Assembly: GCA_035493675.1 (NCBI GenBank)
Contig: DATJIA010000436.1
Location: forward strand, 1-64,000
Reading direction: 5' to 3'
DNA from: JAIOQA01 sp035493675
GTDB lineage: Bacteria; Myxococcota_A; Polyangia; Haliangiales; Haliangiaceae
DNA length: 64,000 nt
Positions 46,562 through 55,198 of the stretch are shown here, piece by piece. A program made the translations under genes and the position numbers. The first letter of the stretch is position 1. Each line of letters opens with the position of its first letter. The notes under the pieces were generated by a model, which saw only the letters and a list, made by a program, of their open reading frames with translations, did not search any database and had not been told where the DNA came from.

Positions 46562-47308
46562 GCGCGCACTCTACTACTGCTCGGCGCGCTCGCGCTCGCC
46601 GGCTGCCGCGATCCGCTCGCCGAGGTCGACAGCATCTACTCGACGACGCCGCAGTCGATCTACTGCGCCGCGAACATCGACACGGTCAGCGGCAACGATC
46701 TGCAGTCGGTCTTGTCCGGGCTCGAGCGCGCGAAGGAGCGCGGCGAGCAGATCCACCTGTACACGCACCGCATCGGCGTGACGATCCCGATCGACTTCCT
46801 CGAGCAGGTGCTCGCGCGCGCCAACGAGCTCGACCTGCCGTTCGTGACCTATCGCGAGCTCGCCGAGGGCAAGGTCACCGGCGCCGCCGTCGCGCTCGGC
46901 TTCGACGATCAGTGGATCGACACCTGGTACGCGGCGCGCGACCTGCTGCGCGCGCACGGGGTCCACGCGACGTTCTTCGTGTCGCGGTTGTGGTCGTTCA
47001 CCGACCTCGGCAGGGAGGAGCTGCACGCGCTCGCCGCCGACGGCCACGACATCGAGGCGCACAGCGTGAACCACCTGAACGCGCCCGACGTCGTCGCGGA
47101 CCGCGGCCTGCAGGCGTGGCTCGACGACGAGGTCGCGCCCTCGATCGACGGCCTGACCGACGACGGCTTCGACCCGCCGGTCGCGTTCGCCTACCCGTTC
47201 GGCGCGCGCACCGGCGAGACCGATCGTGCGCTGCTTCACCGGGTGCGCGTGATCCGATCGGTGTCGTTCTCGTTCGGCGCACCGGTCTCCGATCCCTGTC
47301 CCCGGTGA
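46556..47308 (+). CDS. Polysaccharide deacetylase-family lipoprotein
   Basis: 250 residues from GTG 46556. Lipobox LAGC gives Cys17. NodB-type motifs: GFDDQW (Asp-Asp metal/catalytic motif), HATFFVS, EAHSVNH (HxxxH metal motif, one of the classic deacetylase pair), and FAYPFGAR. The enzyme would remove acetyl groups from a cell-wall or exopolysaccharide sugar outside the cytoplasm. The catalytic base at the N-terminal TFDDG position appears as FDDQW. Confidence 0.82.
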   Translation: MHARTLLLLGALALAGCRDPLAEVDSIYSTTPQSIYCAANIDTVSGNDLQSVLSGLERAKERGEQIHLYTHRIGVTIPIDFLEQVLARANELDLPFVTYRELAEGKVTGAAVALGFDDQWIDTWYAARDLLRAHGVHATFFVSRLWSFTDLGREELHALAADGHDIEAHSVNHLNAPDVVADRGLQAWLDDEVAPSIDGLTDDGFDPPVAFAYPFGARTGETDRALLHRVRVIRSVSFSFGAPVSDPCPR

Positions 47309-47320
47309 TACGGTACTCCG

Positions 47321-48208
47321 GTGCGCATGCGCTGCCTGGTGATCGCCGCCGTGATCGGCGCGGCGGTGCGCGCGCACGCGCAGCCCGCCGATCGGCTCGT
47401 GCTGCTCGATCCGCCGCACGCGCTCGAGAAGGCCGCGCACGATCAGCTCGGGCCCTATCGCATCGACGTCGTGATCGCGAAGGCCGACGGCAGCGACGCG
47501 AGCTCGATCGCAGGGCACTACCACGCGCGCGCGGTCGCGTGGCTCGACGGCGGCGCGCTGGTCGTCTACGACGCCGGCGACGGCGCGATCGCGACGCGTC
47601 CGGCGCCGACCCCGCTCGACGACGCCAACGCCGCCGGGCTCGCGCTCACGCTCAAGACCGTCCTGCGCACCCACTGGGACGAAGAGGACGCGGTCGCCAG
47701 CGCGATGAAGCCGCCGCCGCTCGAGGTCGGCATCGTCGCCGGGCTGCGCCTCCACGGCTCGACCGCGGAGCCGCGGATCACGCTGGTCGCGGACGCGCCG
47801 GTCGGGCCCTTCGTGCTCGGCGTGCGCGGCTCGCTCGGCGACGGCGCGCCGGTGCACCAGGACGCCTTCACCGGGACCTGGAACGATCGCGCGCTCGGCG
47901 CGGTCGCGCTGTGGCCGTGGACCGCGGGCGAGATCGCGTTCCGCGCCGGCGCCGGCGCGTCGCTGCACTTCACCGACATCCACGGCGTGCTGCTCCCGGC
48001 GGGCGACGCCGCGGACGGCGACGCGGTGAATTTCGGATTCGACGCCGAGGCCTCGGCGCTGTGGCGGCGCCCGCCGATCGCGTTCGGTGCCCGGGCCGCG
48101 ACCACGTGGGTGCCTTGGCGACAGCGGTACACGGTCACCGACGTCGCGGTCTTCGAGGTTTCGCACGTCGAGGCCGAGATCGGGGTGGTCGTGATCTTCG
48201 CGTTCTAG
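47321..48208 (+). CDS. Secreted protein of unknown function, upstream of sigma/FecR genes
   Basis: 295 residues from GTG 47321, signal peptide ending AHA (about residue 20). Residues 25-125 are alpha/beta with a likely binding face; the C-terminal 160 residues are strand-rich, resembling a small barrel or sandwich (LRLHGSTAEPRITLVADAPV, VGPFVLGVRGSLGD). No named family. 24 bases before the ECF sigma gene, in whose operator-like palindromes its stop codon lies; such proteins in this place often relate to sensing by the following sigma system. Confidence 0.72.
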   Translation: MRMRCLVIAAVIGAAVRAHAQPADRLVLLDPPHALEKAAHDQLGPYRIDVVIAKADGSDASSIAGHYHARAVAWLDGGALVVYDAGDGAIATRPAPTPLDDANAAGLALTLKTVLRTHWDEEDAVASAMKPPPLEVGIVAGLRLHGSTAEPRITLVADAPVGPFVLGVRGSLGDGAPVHQDAFTGTWNDRALGAVALWPWTAGEIAFRAGAGASLHFTDIHGVLLPAGDAADGDAVNFGFDAEASALWRRPPIAFGARAATTWVPWRQRYTVTDVAVFEVSHVEAEIGVVVIFAF

Positions 48209-48234
48209 AACTTTTCTGCGACCTTCTAGAAGGT
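48202..48234 (+). promoter_or_regulatory. Paired palindromes over the ECF sigma start
   Basis: GTTCTAGAAC (48202-48211) and ACCTTCTAGAAGGT (48221-48234) share the core TTCTAGAA and have centres exactly 21 bases apart (two helical turns). The second palindrome contains the AAGG of the ribosome binding site and overlaps the GTG start (48233), so it could act as an operator or as a translation-blocking hairpin. Confidence 0.6.
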
Positions 48235-48862
48235 GGAGCCCACTGACCCTCCCGTGACCGCTCCTGCGCCGAGGACCGATCTCGATGCCGACCGCGCGCT
48301 CGCCGCGCGGGCCGCGTCGGGCGATCGCGCCGCGCAGCGCGAGGTGTTCGCGCGCACCAAGAACGCGGTCCACGCGGTCCTCTACCGCATCCTCGGATCG
48401 AACCGCGAGATGGAGGATCTCGCGCAAGATTCGTTCGTCTCGATCTTCCGCTCCATCCACGGCTTCCGTGGCGAGAGCTCGCTGACCACGTGGTGCTGCA
48501 CGATCGCGACGCGCGTCGCGTGGGCGCACCTCGAGCGCGGCCGCCCGACGACGACCAACCTCGAGCTCGTGCCCGAGGTGCCCGACGGCGCGCCGGATGC
48601 GGCGCGCGTGATCGCGGCGCGCCTCGCGACCCAGCGCGTGTACGCCGCGCTCGACAAGCTGGATCCGCGCCTGCGCGTGACGTTCGCGCTGGCCGTGCTC
48701 GACGAGCGCCCGCTCGCCGAGGTCGCCGGGATGACCGGCGCCTCGGTGGTGGCGGTGAAGACGCGCCTGTGGCGCGCCCGCCGCGAGCTCGCCAAACGCG
48801 CCGCGAAGGATCCGGCGCTGAGCGACTACCTGGGGAACATCGATCGGGGAGGTGCGAGATGA
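48233..48862 (+). CDS. RNA polymerase ECF-type sigma factor
   Basis: 209 residues from GTG 48233. Sigma region 2 (VYAVLYRI-type helix, REMEDLAQDSFVSIFRSI, then SLTTWCCTIATRVAW) and region 4 (LDPRLRVTFALAVLDERPL and the VVAVKTRLWRARRELAKRA DNA-binding helices) are complete. The next gene, a FecR-like protein, overlaps it by four bases (ATGA), an arrangement in which FecR-type proteins or other membrane partners control the sigma. Confidence 0.92.
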   Translation: MEPTDPPVTAPAPRTDLDADRALAARAASGDRAAQREVFARTKNAVHAVLYRILGSNREMEDLAQDSFVSIFRSIHGFRGESSLTTWCCTIATRVAWAHLERGRPTTTNLELVPEVPDGAPDAARVIAARLATQRVYAALDKLDPRLRVTFALAVLDERPLAEVAGMTGASVVAVKTRLWRARRELAKRAAKDPALSDYLGNIDRGGAR

Positions 48863-49878
48863 GCGACGATCGCCAGTCTCGTCAGGGACCGCCGGCGGTA
48901 GAACCGCTCGGCGATCTGCAGTGGGCGCGGATCGAGCGCGCCGTGTACGCGGAGCTCGACGCCGAGGTGCCGCGGCTCGACACGCCGGTGCGTTCGCGCA
49001 AGACCCCGTGGCTGGTCGCCGCGGGCGCGGTCGCGGCCGCCGCCGCGGTGATCGTCGTGGTCGCCGCGTCGTCGTCTTCTTCGACGCCGCCGGCGACCGC
49101 GGTCGCCGCGCGCGACGCGGGCGCCGCGCCGCAGTGGGTCGTCACCGAAGGCGGCCCGAGCAACGTGACGTTCGGCGACGCGCGCATCCGCGTCGCGCCG
49201 CGCTCCGCGATCGTGATGAACGGGACCCCCGACGACGGCGTCTTGATCGTGCTCGATCGCGGCGGCGCCGACTTCGAGGTCGCGCCGCGCCAAGGGCGCC
49301 CGCGCTTCATGGTCCAGGCCGGCGAGGTCTCGGTGCGCGTGATCGGCACCGCGTTCCACGTCGAGCGCGTCGGCGATCGCGCGCGGGTGTCGGTCGAGCA
49401 CGGCGTCGTCGAGGTCGTCGCGCCGGGCGAGACCGCGCAGGTCCACGCCGGCGAGGTGTGGCCCACCGAGGTCGCGTCGTCGCAGCAGACGACGACCGAG
49501 CCGATCGACGTCGAGATGGCGCCGGTCGACGTCGATCGCGATCGCCCGAAGCATCACGCGCAGGCGCCCGCCGACGCGGTCCAGCAGGCGCAGCCGCTGC
49601 CCGACAACAACACCGCGACCGCCGGCCCCGACGACGCGCACCGCTTCGCCGCGGCGACCGCGATCGAAGCCGGCAACCCGGCCGCGGCGCTCACCGAGTA
49701 TCGCAAGCTCGCCGCCGGCGACGGCCCGTGGGCCGCGAACGCGCTCTACGCCGCCGCGCGGCTCTACGCCGAGCGGCACGACAAGGCCGCCGCGCGCGCC
49801 GCCGCCGAGGAATATCTGCACCGGTTCCCGCGCGGCGTGAACGCCGCCGACGCACGTAGCCTACTCGACCGACTCTAA
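48859..49878 (+). CDS. FecR-domain membrane protein with TPR-like C-terminus
   Basis: 339 residues from ATG 48859, overlapping the sigma gene by four bases. Residues 1-47 are cytoplasmic, 48-68 a membrane span, 95-205 a FecR domain (RIRVAPRSAIVMNG, DFEVAPRQGRPRFMVQAGEVSVRVIGT parts), then a Pro/Gln/Asp linker and TPR-like helices from about residue 265. The layout fits a membrane regulator (anti-sigma or sigma activator) reporting from the periplasm. No TonB receptor is adjacent. Confidence 0.88.
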   Translation: MSDDRQSRQGPPAVEPLGDLQWARIERAVYAELDAEVPRLDTPVRSRKTPWLVAAGAVAAAAAVIVVVAASSSSSTPPATAVAARDAGAAPQWVVTEGGPSNVTFGDARIRVAPRSAIVMNGTPDDGVLIVLDRGGADFEVAPRQGRPRFMVQAGEVSVRVIGTAFHVERVGDRARVSVEHGVVEVVAPGETAQVHAGEVWPTEVASSQQTTTEPIDVEMAPVDVDRDRPKHHAQAPADAVQQAQPLPDNNTATAGPDDAHRFAAATAIEAGNPAAALTEYRKLAAGDGPWAANALYAAARLYAERHDKAAARAAAEEYLHRFPRGVNAADARSLLDRL

Positions 49879-49891
49879 ACGGAGGCACGAG

Positions 49892-50737
49892 ATGACTCGC
49901 ATCGTCACGCTCGCATTCATTGCGTTCGCGCTCGTCGCGTGCGGCAACAAGAACCAGGCGCTCGACATCGACGCGCCGACCAACAGCGACGGCAACAACA
50001 CGATCGACTCCGGCCCCGGCGCGATCGACGGCCGGCCGTCGACGATCTCCGACGCGCGCACGATCGACGCCGATCTCTCGAAGTGCCTCTCGGGCAAGCC
50101 GCAGTGCTCCGACGGCTGTGACAACGACAACGACGGCTTCATCGACGGCGACGATCCCGAGTGCACCGGCTCGATCGACAACGACGAGAACAGCTTCGCG
50201 ACCGGCATCTCCGGCGACAACATCGATCCCGTCAAGCAGGACTGCTTCTTCGACGGCGACTCCGGCTCGGGCAACGACGGCTGCGACATCCACGTCTGCT
50301 GCATCCTCACCGACCCGAACTGCGCCAACATCTACAACAACCCGCCGTTCGATCCGTCGAAGTGCACGCAGCCGCAGAAGTGCATCGACTACTGCTCGGC
50401 GCTCACGCCGCCGGGCTGTGACTGCTTCGGCTGCTGCACGATCTGCGACTCGCAGGGCTGCGTCACCGTCGACACCAACCCGGCCAACGCGCCCAACTGC
50501 GATCAGGACTCGATCCACGATCCGCAGAAGTGCCCGGCGTGCACGCAGAACACCACGTGCGGCAGCCCGTGCGGCGGCCAGACCTGCGTGCTGTGCCCCG
50601 GCCAGGATCCGAGCACGCTCGATCCGTCGTGCAACGGCGGCGTGTGCCCGGGCGGCTTGAGCAAGTGCACCACGACGGCCGACTGCGGCGCGAGCCAGTA
50701 CTGCTCGAACGGCTGCTGCATCGCGGTCGTCAACTGA
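49892..50737 (+). CDS. Cys-rich lipoprotein
   Basis: 281 residues from ATG 49892 with GGAGG nine bases upstream. Lipobox LVAC gives Cys17. More than 30 Cys are present, in tandem blocks: a calcium-type DNDNDGFIDGDDPEC stretch, then Cys pairs in CDCFGCCTICDSQGC and similar repeats. Disulfide-rich surface protein of the type seen across myxobacteria; no enzyme domain. Follows the FecR gene by 13 bases. Confidence 0.8.
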   Translation: MTRIVTLAFIAFALVACGNKNQALDIDAPTNSDGNNTIDSGPGAIDGRPSTISDARTIDADLSKCLSGKPQCSDGCDNDNDGFIDGDDPECTGSIDNDENSFATGISGDNIDPVKQDCFFDGDSGSGNDGCDIHVCCILTDPNCANIYNNPPFDPSKCTQPQKCIDYCSALTPPGCDCFGCCTICDSQGCVTVDTNPANAPNCDQDSIHDPQKCPACTQNTTCGSPCGGQTCVLCPGQDPSTLDPSCNGGVCPGGLSKCTTTADCGASQYCSNGCCIAVVN

Positions 50738-50765
50738 GCGACTGACCTAACCGAGGAGCTTAGCT

Positions 50766-52151
50766 ATGCGTTCACGTCGTCCCCTGATCGGGGTGGCGCT
50801 GGCCACCGTCTTGTCCACCATCGCGTGCGGTAGCGACGACAAGTCGTGCGACCCGGTCGCGCAGACCGGCTGCTCCGACGGCAAGGTGTGCGAGGAGGTC
50901 ACCGCGGGCATGCCCGCGTGCTTCGCGCCCGTCGAGGTGCACGGCAAGGTCTTCGATCAGGCGACCGGCGCCGCGATCGCCGGCGCGCAGGTGGTCGCGC
51001 TCGACGTCAACGGCTCGGCCTTGTCCGACGTCGCGGTCACCGGCACCGACGGCACCTACAAGCTGGCGGTGCCGTCGGAGCGCGCGGCCGACGGCACGCC
51101 GTCGCCGCTGTCGCTCACGCTGCGCGCCGACGCCGCCGGCTACGTCGCGTTCCCCGGCGGCGTGCGCACCGCGCTGCCGGTCGACACCGCGAGCGCGGCG
51201 ATGCAGAGCGGCGCGTACGTCGTGCAGTCGTCGCTCACCGACATCGCGCTGCAGCCGCAGCCTGCCGGCACCGCCGCGGGATCGATCAAGGGCAAGGTCG
51301 ACGTCGCCGACGATCACCCGGGCGTGCTGGTCGTCGCCGAGAACAACGGCAAGGGCTTCGTCGCGATCGCCGATCGCAGCGGCAACTACGTGATCGACGA
51401 TCTCGCCGACGGCGGCTACACGGTCAGCGCGTACGCGAAGGGCCACGTCTACGGATCGGCGCAGGCGAACGTGAGCGCGGGCGCAGCGGCGACCGCGGAC
51501 CTGCACCTCACGCAGGACCAGCCGGGCACGCTGACCGGCACCGCCGACATCGTCGCGACCAGCGGCGGTGGATCGATGACGTCGATCGTCGTGATGGTCG
51601 AGTCGACCTTCGACGCGACCACCGGCCGCGGCGTCGTCGTGCCGGCGCTGCGCGCGCCCGATCCGGGCACGGCGCCGAACGTCAGCGGCGCGTTCACGAT
51701 CACCGGCGTGCCGCCGGGCAAGTACGTCGTGCTCGCCGCGTTCGAGAACGACGGCCTCGTCCGCGATCCGGACACGTGCATCGCGGGCACCGACATCGTG
51801 CACGTGCAGGTCGCGGCCGGGCAGACGGTCGCCGCGCCGCAGACGTTCAAGGTCACCGGCGCGATCACGATCACCGGCCCCGGCGTCGACGGCCCCGAGG
51901 CGGTCAGCGCGGCGCCGATGCTCGCGTGGACCGCGTATCCGTCGACGGGCAGCTACACCGTGCACGTCTACGACTCGTTCGGCACCGACGTCTGGACCAT
52001 GACGGGCATCACGGGCACGTCGGTCCAGTACGCGGGGCCGCTCGAGGCGGGCGCCTTCTATCAGTTCCACGTCTTCGCGATCAAGATCGGCGGCGGCAAC
52101 TGCCCCATCTCGTCGAGCGAGGACCTGCGCGGCGTCTTCTACAAGCAGTAG
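50766..52151 (+). CDS. Lipoprotein with carboxypeptidase-regulatory-like domains
   Basis: 461 residues from ATG 50766 with AGGAG upstream. Lipobox TIAC (Cys21). Contains two or three carboxypeptidase regulatory-like beta folds (EVHGKVFDQATGAAIAGA, then DGTYKLAVP; GSIKGKVDVADDH, NYVIDDLADGGYTVSA; AFTITGVPPGKYVVLAAF) and a C-terminal fibronectin-like domain. Probable structural or adhesion role on the surface. Confidence 0.82.
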   Translation: MRSRRPLIGVALATVLSTIACGSDDKSCDPVAQTGCSDGKVCEEVTAGMPACFAPVEVHGKVFDQATGAAIAGAQVVALDVNGSALSDVAVTGTDGTYKLAVPSERAADGTPSPLSLTLRADAAGYVAFPGGVRTALPVDTASAAMQSGAYVVQSSLTDIALQPQPAGTAAGSIKGKVDVADDHPGVLVVAENNGKGFVAIADRSGNYVIDDLADGGYTVSAYAKGHVYGSAQANVSAGAAATADLHLTQDQPGTLTGTADIVATSGGGSMTSIVVMVESTFDATTGRGVVVPALRAPDPGTAPNVSGAFTITGVPPGKYVVLAAFENDGLVRDPDTCIAGTDIVHVQVAAGQTVAAPQTFKVTGAITITGPGVDGPEAVSAAPMLAWTAYPSTGSYTVHVYDSFGTDVWTMTGITGTSVQYAGPLEAGAFYQFHVFAIKIGGGNCPISSSEDLRGVFYKQ

Positions 52152-52162
52152 AATCGGGGGCG

Positions 52163-52432
52163 ATGCGGATCGCCCTCGTCTTCGCTGCGCTGCTGGCACT
52201 CGTAGGCTGCAAGAAGACGCTGCACTGGAAGGCGATCGAGCAAGACCTCCACGGGCGGCTCGCCGCCAACGTGCCCGCGGGGATCACGTTCGACGTCGCG
52301 TGCCCGGAGACCGGCGTCGAGAAGGGCCTCACCTTCCGCTGCCACGTCCACGCGAGCGATGACTCCGCGATCGACATCGAGGTGAAGCTGCTCGACACCG
52401 CGGGCAGCTATTCGATGGAGCCGGTCCGCTGA
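52163..52432 (+). CDS. Small lipoprotein (DUF4333-like)
   Basis: 89 residues from ATG 52163 (GGGGG eight bases upstream). Lipobox ALVGC (Cys15). The remainder has CPETG... and LTFRCHV Cys pairs spaced as in DUF4333 domains (small secreted domain with one disulfide). Short but coherent, with a proper start and good codon use. Its stop overlaps the next gene in a CTGA. Confidence 0.75.
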   Translation: MRIALVFAALLALVGCKKTLHWKAIEQDLHGRLAANVPAGITFDVACPETGVEKGLTFRCHVHASDDSAIDIEVKLLDTAGSYSMEPVR

Positions 52433-53313
52433 AGCTCGCGGCGTTGATCGTGCTCGCCGGGTGCGGCGGCGCGGCGCAGTCGCTCGGTCCCGTCAGCGAG
52501 CTGCGCGCCGCGTGCGCCGACGCGCAGCGCTGGGACGGTCGCGCGTGCGTCGCGCGCGGCGACGGCACCGCCGAGATCGCGAAGGGCGCCGACGCGCTCG
52601 CGCAGTTCCACGTCGACGAGGCGATCGCGTCGCTCGACGCCGCCGCGAAGAGCGGGCCGCTCGCGTACGCGGACAACGTCAAGCTGTGGGAGCAGCGCGG
52701 CATCGCCCTCGCGTACCTCGAGCACGCCGATCAGGCCGCGGCCGCGTTCGACGTGCTGCTCGCGCTCGATCCCGGCCACCTGCTCAGCTACACGCTGTCG
52801 CCCAAGGCGACGTTCGTGTTCGAGCGCGCGCGCGCCGCCGCGACCGCGCGCGGCGCGCCGTCGATCGACGTGTCGTGGCCGCACGGCCTGCAGATCGGCG
52901 CGCCGGTGCCGGTCGAGATCGAGGTCGTCGCCGATCCGCGCGGCTTCTTCGCGCGCGCGACCTTGTACGTGCGCCGCCGCGGGGAAGAGGCGTGGCGCGC
53001 CGCGGATCTGTCCCTGCCGAAACCCGGCGCCTTCGCGCGCGTGACGTTGCCCGCGGTCGACGAGACCAAGCCGGCGAGCCTCGAGGTCTACCTGCGCGCC
53101 TTCGATCGCGACGGCAACGAGGTCCTGTCGTGGGCGGATCCGAAACGCCCGCGCGAGATCCCGCTCGCGTACACGCCGCCCGCGCCGTGGTGGAAGAAGT
53201 GGTGGATCTGGGCCGCGGCGGTCGGTGTCGTCGGCGCGGGCACCGGCGCGGGCGTCTACGCCGCGACCTCGACGCCGCCCGATCGCATCGGCGGCACCCT
53301 CACGGCGCCTTGA
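52429..53313 (+). CDS. Lipoprotein with TPR-like and C-terminal membrane region; probable CTG start
   Basis: 294 residues if started at CTG 52429: that gives MKLAALIVLAGC, a complete lipoprotein signal (Cys12), with GGAG eight bases upstream and a four-base overlap with the previous stop (CTGA). No ATG, GTG or TTG lies in frame upstream; the first TTG (52444) would leave too short a signal. Residues 40-130 are TPR-like, 150-245 a beta-sandwich (VSWPHGLQIGAPVPVEIEV). A Trp-rich segment (WWKKWWIW) and span near 255-280 form a second membrane anchor. Confidence 0.72.
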   Translation: MKLAALIVLAGCGGAAQSLGPVSELRAACADAQRWDGRACVARGDGTAEIAKGADALAQFHVDEAIASLDAAAKSGPLAYADNVKLWEQRGIALAYLEHADQAAAAFDVLLALDPGHLLSYTLSPKATFVFERARAAATARGAPSIDVSWPHGLQIGAPVPVEIEVVADPRGFFARATLYVRRRGEEAWRAADLSLPKPGAFARVTLPAVDETKPASLEVYLRAFDRDGNEVLSWADPKRPREIPLAYTPPAPWWKKWWIWAAAVGVVGAGTGAGVYAATSTPPDRIGGTLTAP

Positions 53314-55198
53314 GCCGCGACGCGATCGCGCGATCGAGCGCGTTGAGATCGAACGGCTTCGCGATCCAGGTCGCGTCCATCGACGCGATCTCCGCTTCGT
53401 ACTCGGGCGCGACCGCGCCGCCGGTGATGAACAAGAAGCGGCCGCGATAGCGCGCGTCGTCGGCGACCACGCCGCGCGCGAGCTCGAGCCCGCCGGTGCC
53501 CGGCATCGCGAGATCGCACACGACGAGCGCGTACTCGTCGCCGGCGAGCCGCTCGCGCGCCGCGGCGGCCGACGACGCGACCAGGACGTCGTGGCGATCG
53601 CCGATCGCGTCGGCGATCGCCTGCGCGAGCGGGAGATCGTCGTCGACGACCAGGATGCGCGCGCGCGGCGCGCTGATCTCGGGCGCGACCGGCGTGACGG
53701 CGGCGGCGTCGCCCTGCCAGGTCGGCAGCGCGATGCGCATGATCGTGCCGCCGCCGGAGCGCTCGAGCACCTCGATCGAGCCGCCGCCGTCCTCGACGAT
53801 CGATCGCGAGATCGCCAGGCCGAGCCCGGTGCCGCCCGGCTTGGTCGTGAAGAACGGCTCGAAGATGCGGCGCACGATCGCGTCGGGGATGCCGGGCCCG
53901 TCGTCGGCGATGTCGATCACGACCTTCGCGCCTTCTTCGCGCGCGCTGATCCAGACGTGGTTGCGATCGGGCGCGTCGCGATCGAACGCCTGCGCCGCGT
54001 TGACGACGAGGTTCAGGAAGACCTGGGTGAGGCGCGCGGCGTTGCCGGCGATCGCGGGCGGCTCGCCGAGCTCTCGCACGAGCGTCGCGCGGTGGCGGAG
54101 CGCGCTGGTCGCGAGCTTGACCGCGGTGTCGATCGCCTCGCGGACGTCGACGGGCGCGCGGCCGCCGCCGTCGTCGCGCGCGAACTGCAGGAGGTCGCGG
54201 ACGATCTGCGCGACGCGCTGGCTGCCGTCGAGCGCGTCGGCGAGCATGCCGTCGCACGCCTCGCGATCGCGCGGATCGATCAGCGATCGCGACAACCGCG
54301 CGCGCAGGCGATCGAGCTGGAGGATCACGTACGTCAGCGGGTTGTTGACCTCGTGCGCGACGCCGGCGGCGAGCGCGCCGACCGCGGCCATGCGATCGGC
54401 GCGGATCAGATCCGCCTGCCGCCGCACGCGCTGCTCGACGTCGCGGCCGACCGCGAGCAGCCCGGGCCGGCCCTGGAACAGGATCGGCGTCGCCGAGATC
54501 TCGACGGTGACCGAGCTGCCGTCCTTGCGCCGCCCGCGGTACTCGCGCGGGCCGAGGCTCTCGCCGGCGTGACGCCGCGCGCGCCGGTCGTTCATCGACT
54601 CGACCTCGTCCGGCTCGAGGATCGACTCGAGCGACATGCCCTTCAGCTCGTCCTGCTCGTAGCGCAGGATGCGCGTGGTCTCGCGGTTGGCGTAGACGAT
54701 CGTGCCGTCGACCGACACGACGATCGCGTCGGGCGCGCTCTCGGCGAGCCGGCGGAACAGATCCTCGCTCGTGCGCAGCGCCTCCTCGGCCTGCACGCGC
54801 GCGCGGATGTCGGACACGAACGCGAGCACGAGGCGATCGGTGCCGAGCGTGCCGCGCCCGATGCGCGCCTCGACCGGCACGCGCCGGCCGTCCTTGGTCG
54901 TGATCGCGGTCTCGACGACGTCGAGGCCGCGGCTCGGCGATCCGCTCAGCCAGGTCCGGAACATCTCGGCGATGCGCGGCGTCTCGTCGTCGGAGACCGG
55001 CAGCCGCGCGGGCGCGGCCCAGATCTCGTCGAGCGTGTAGCCGAACAGCTCGGAGAGCGCGCGGTTCGCGTACACGCGCCGCGCCGGCCCGCCTTGCGTG
55101 AACGCGAGGATCGACACGCCGATCGGCAGATCATCGAAGGCGCCCATCACCGCGAGCGCGACGAGCGGATCGATCTCGTCGGCGCGGTGCGCGGTCAC
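53300..55198 (-). CDS. Hybrid sensor histidine kinase: PAS-PAS-HisKA-HATPase-receiver
   Basis: 632 residues from GTG 55198, coupled to the methyltransferase by a GTGA overlap. Two PAS domains (about 20-130 and 145-265), the dimerisation domain with phosphoacceptor His282 in GVAHEVNNP, ATPase boxes NAAQAF, DDGPGIP and GGTGLGLAIS, then a receiver domain with the DDD cluster, phosphoacceptor Asp562 and WIAKPF (Lys). No membrane span, so it is a soluble sensor. The output partner is not in the window. Convergent overlap of 14 bases with the neighbouring lipoprotein gene. Confidence 0.93.
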   Translation of the reverse strand: MTAHRADEIDPLVALAVMGAFDDLPIGVSILAFTQGGPARRVYANRALSELFGYTLDEIWAAPARLPVSDDETPRIAEMFRTWLSGSPSRGLDVVETAITTKDGRRVPVEARIGRGTLGTDRLVLAFVSDIRARVQAEEALRTSEDLFRRLAESAPDAIVVSVDGTIVYANRETTRILRYEQDELKGMSLESILEPDEVESMNDRRARRHAGESLGPREYRGRRKDGSSVTVEISATPILFQGRPGLLAVGRDVEQRVRRQADLIRADRMAAVGALAAGVAHEVNNPLTYVILQLDRLRARLSRSLIDPRDREACDGMLADALDGSQRVAQIVRDLLQFARDDGGGRAPVDVREAIDTAVKLATSALRHRATLVRELGEPPAIAGNAARLTQVFLNLVVNAAQAFDRDAPDRNHVWISAREEGAKVVIDIADDGPGIPDAIVRRIFEPFFTTKPGGTGLGLAISRSIVEDGGGSIEVLERSGGGTIMRIALPTWQGDAAAVTPVAPEISAPRARILVVDDDLPLAQAIADAIGDRHDVLVASSAAAARERLAGDEYALVVCDLAMPGTGGLELARGVVADDARYRGRFLFITGGAVAPEYEAEIASMDATWIAKPFDLNALDRAIASRLKAP

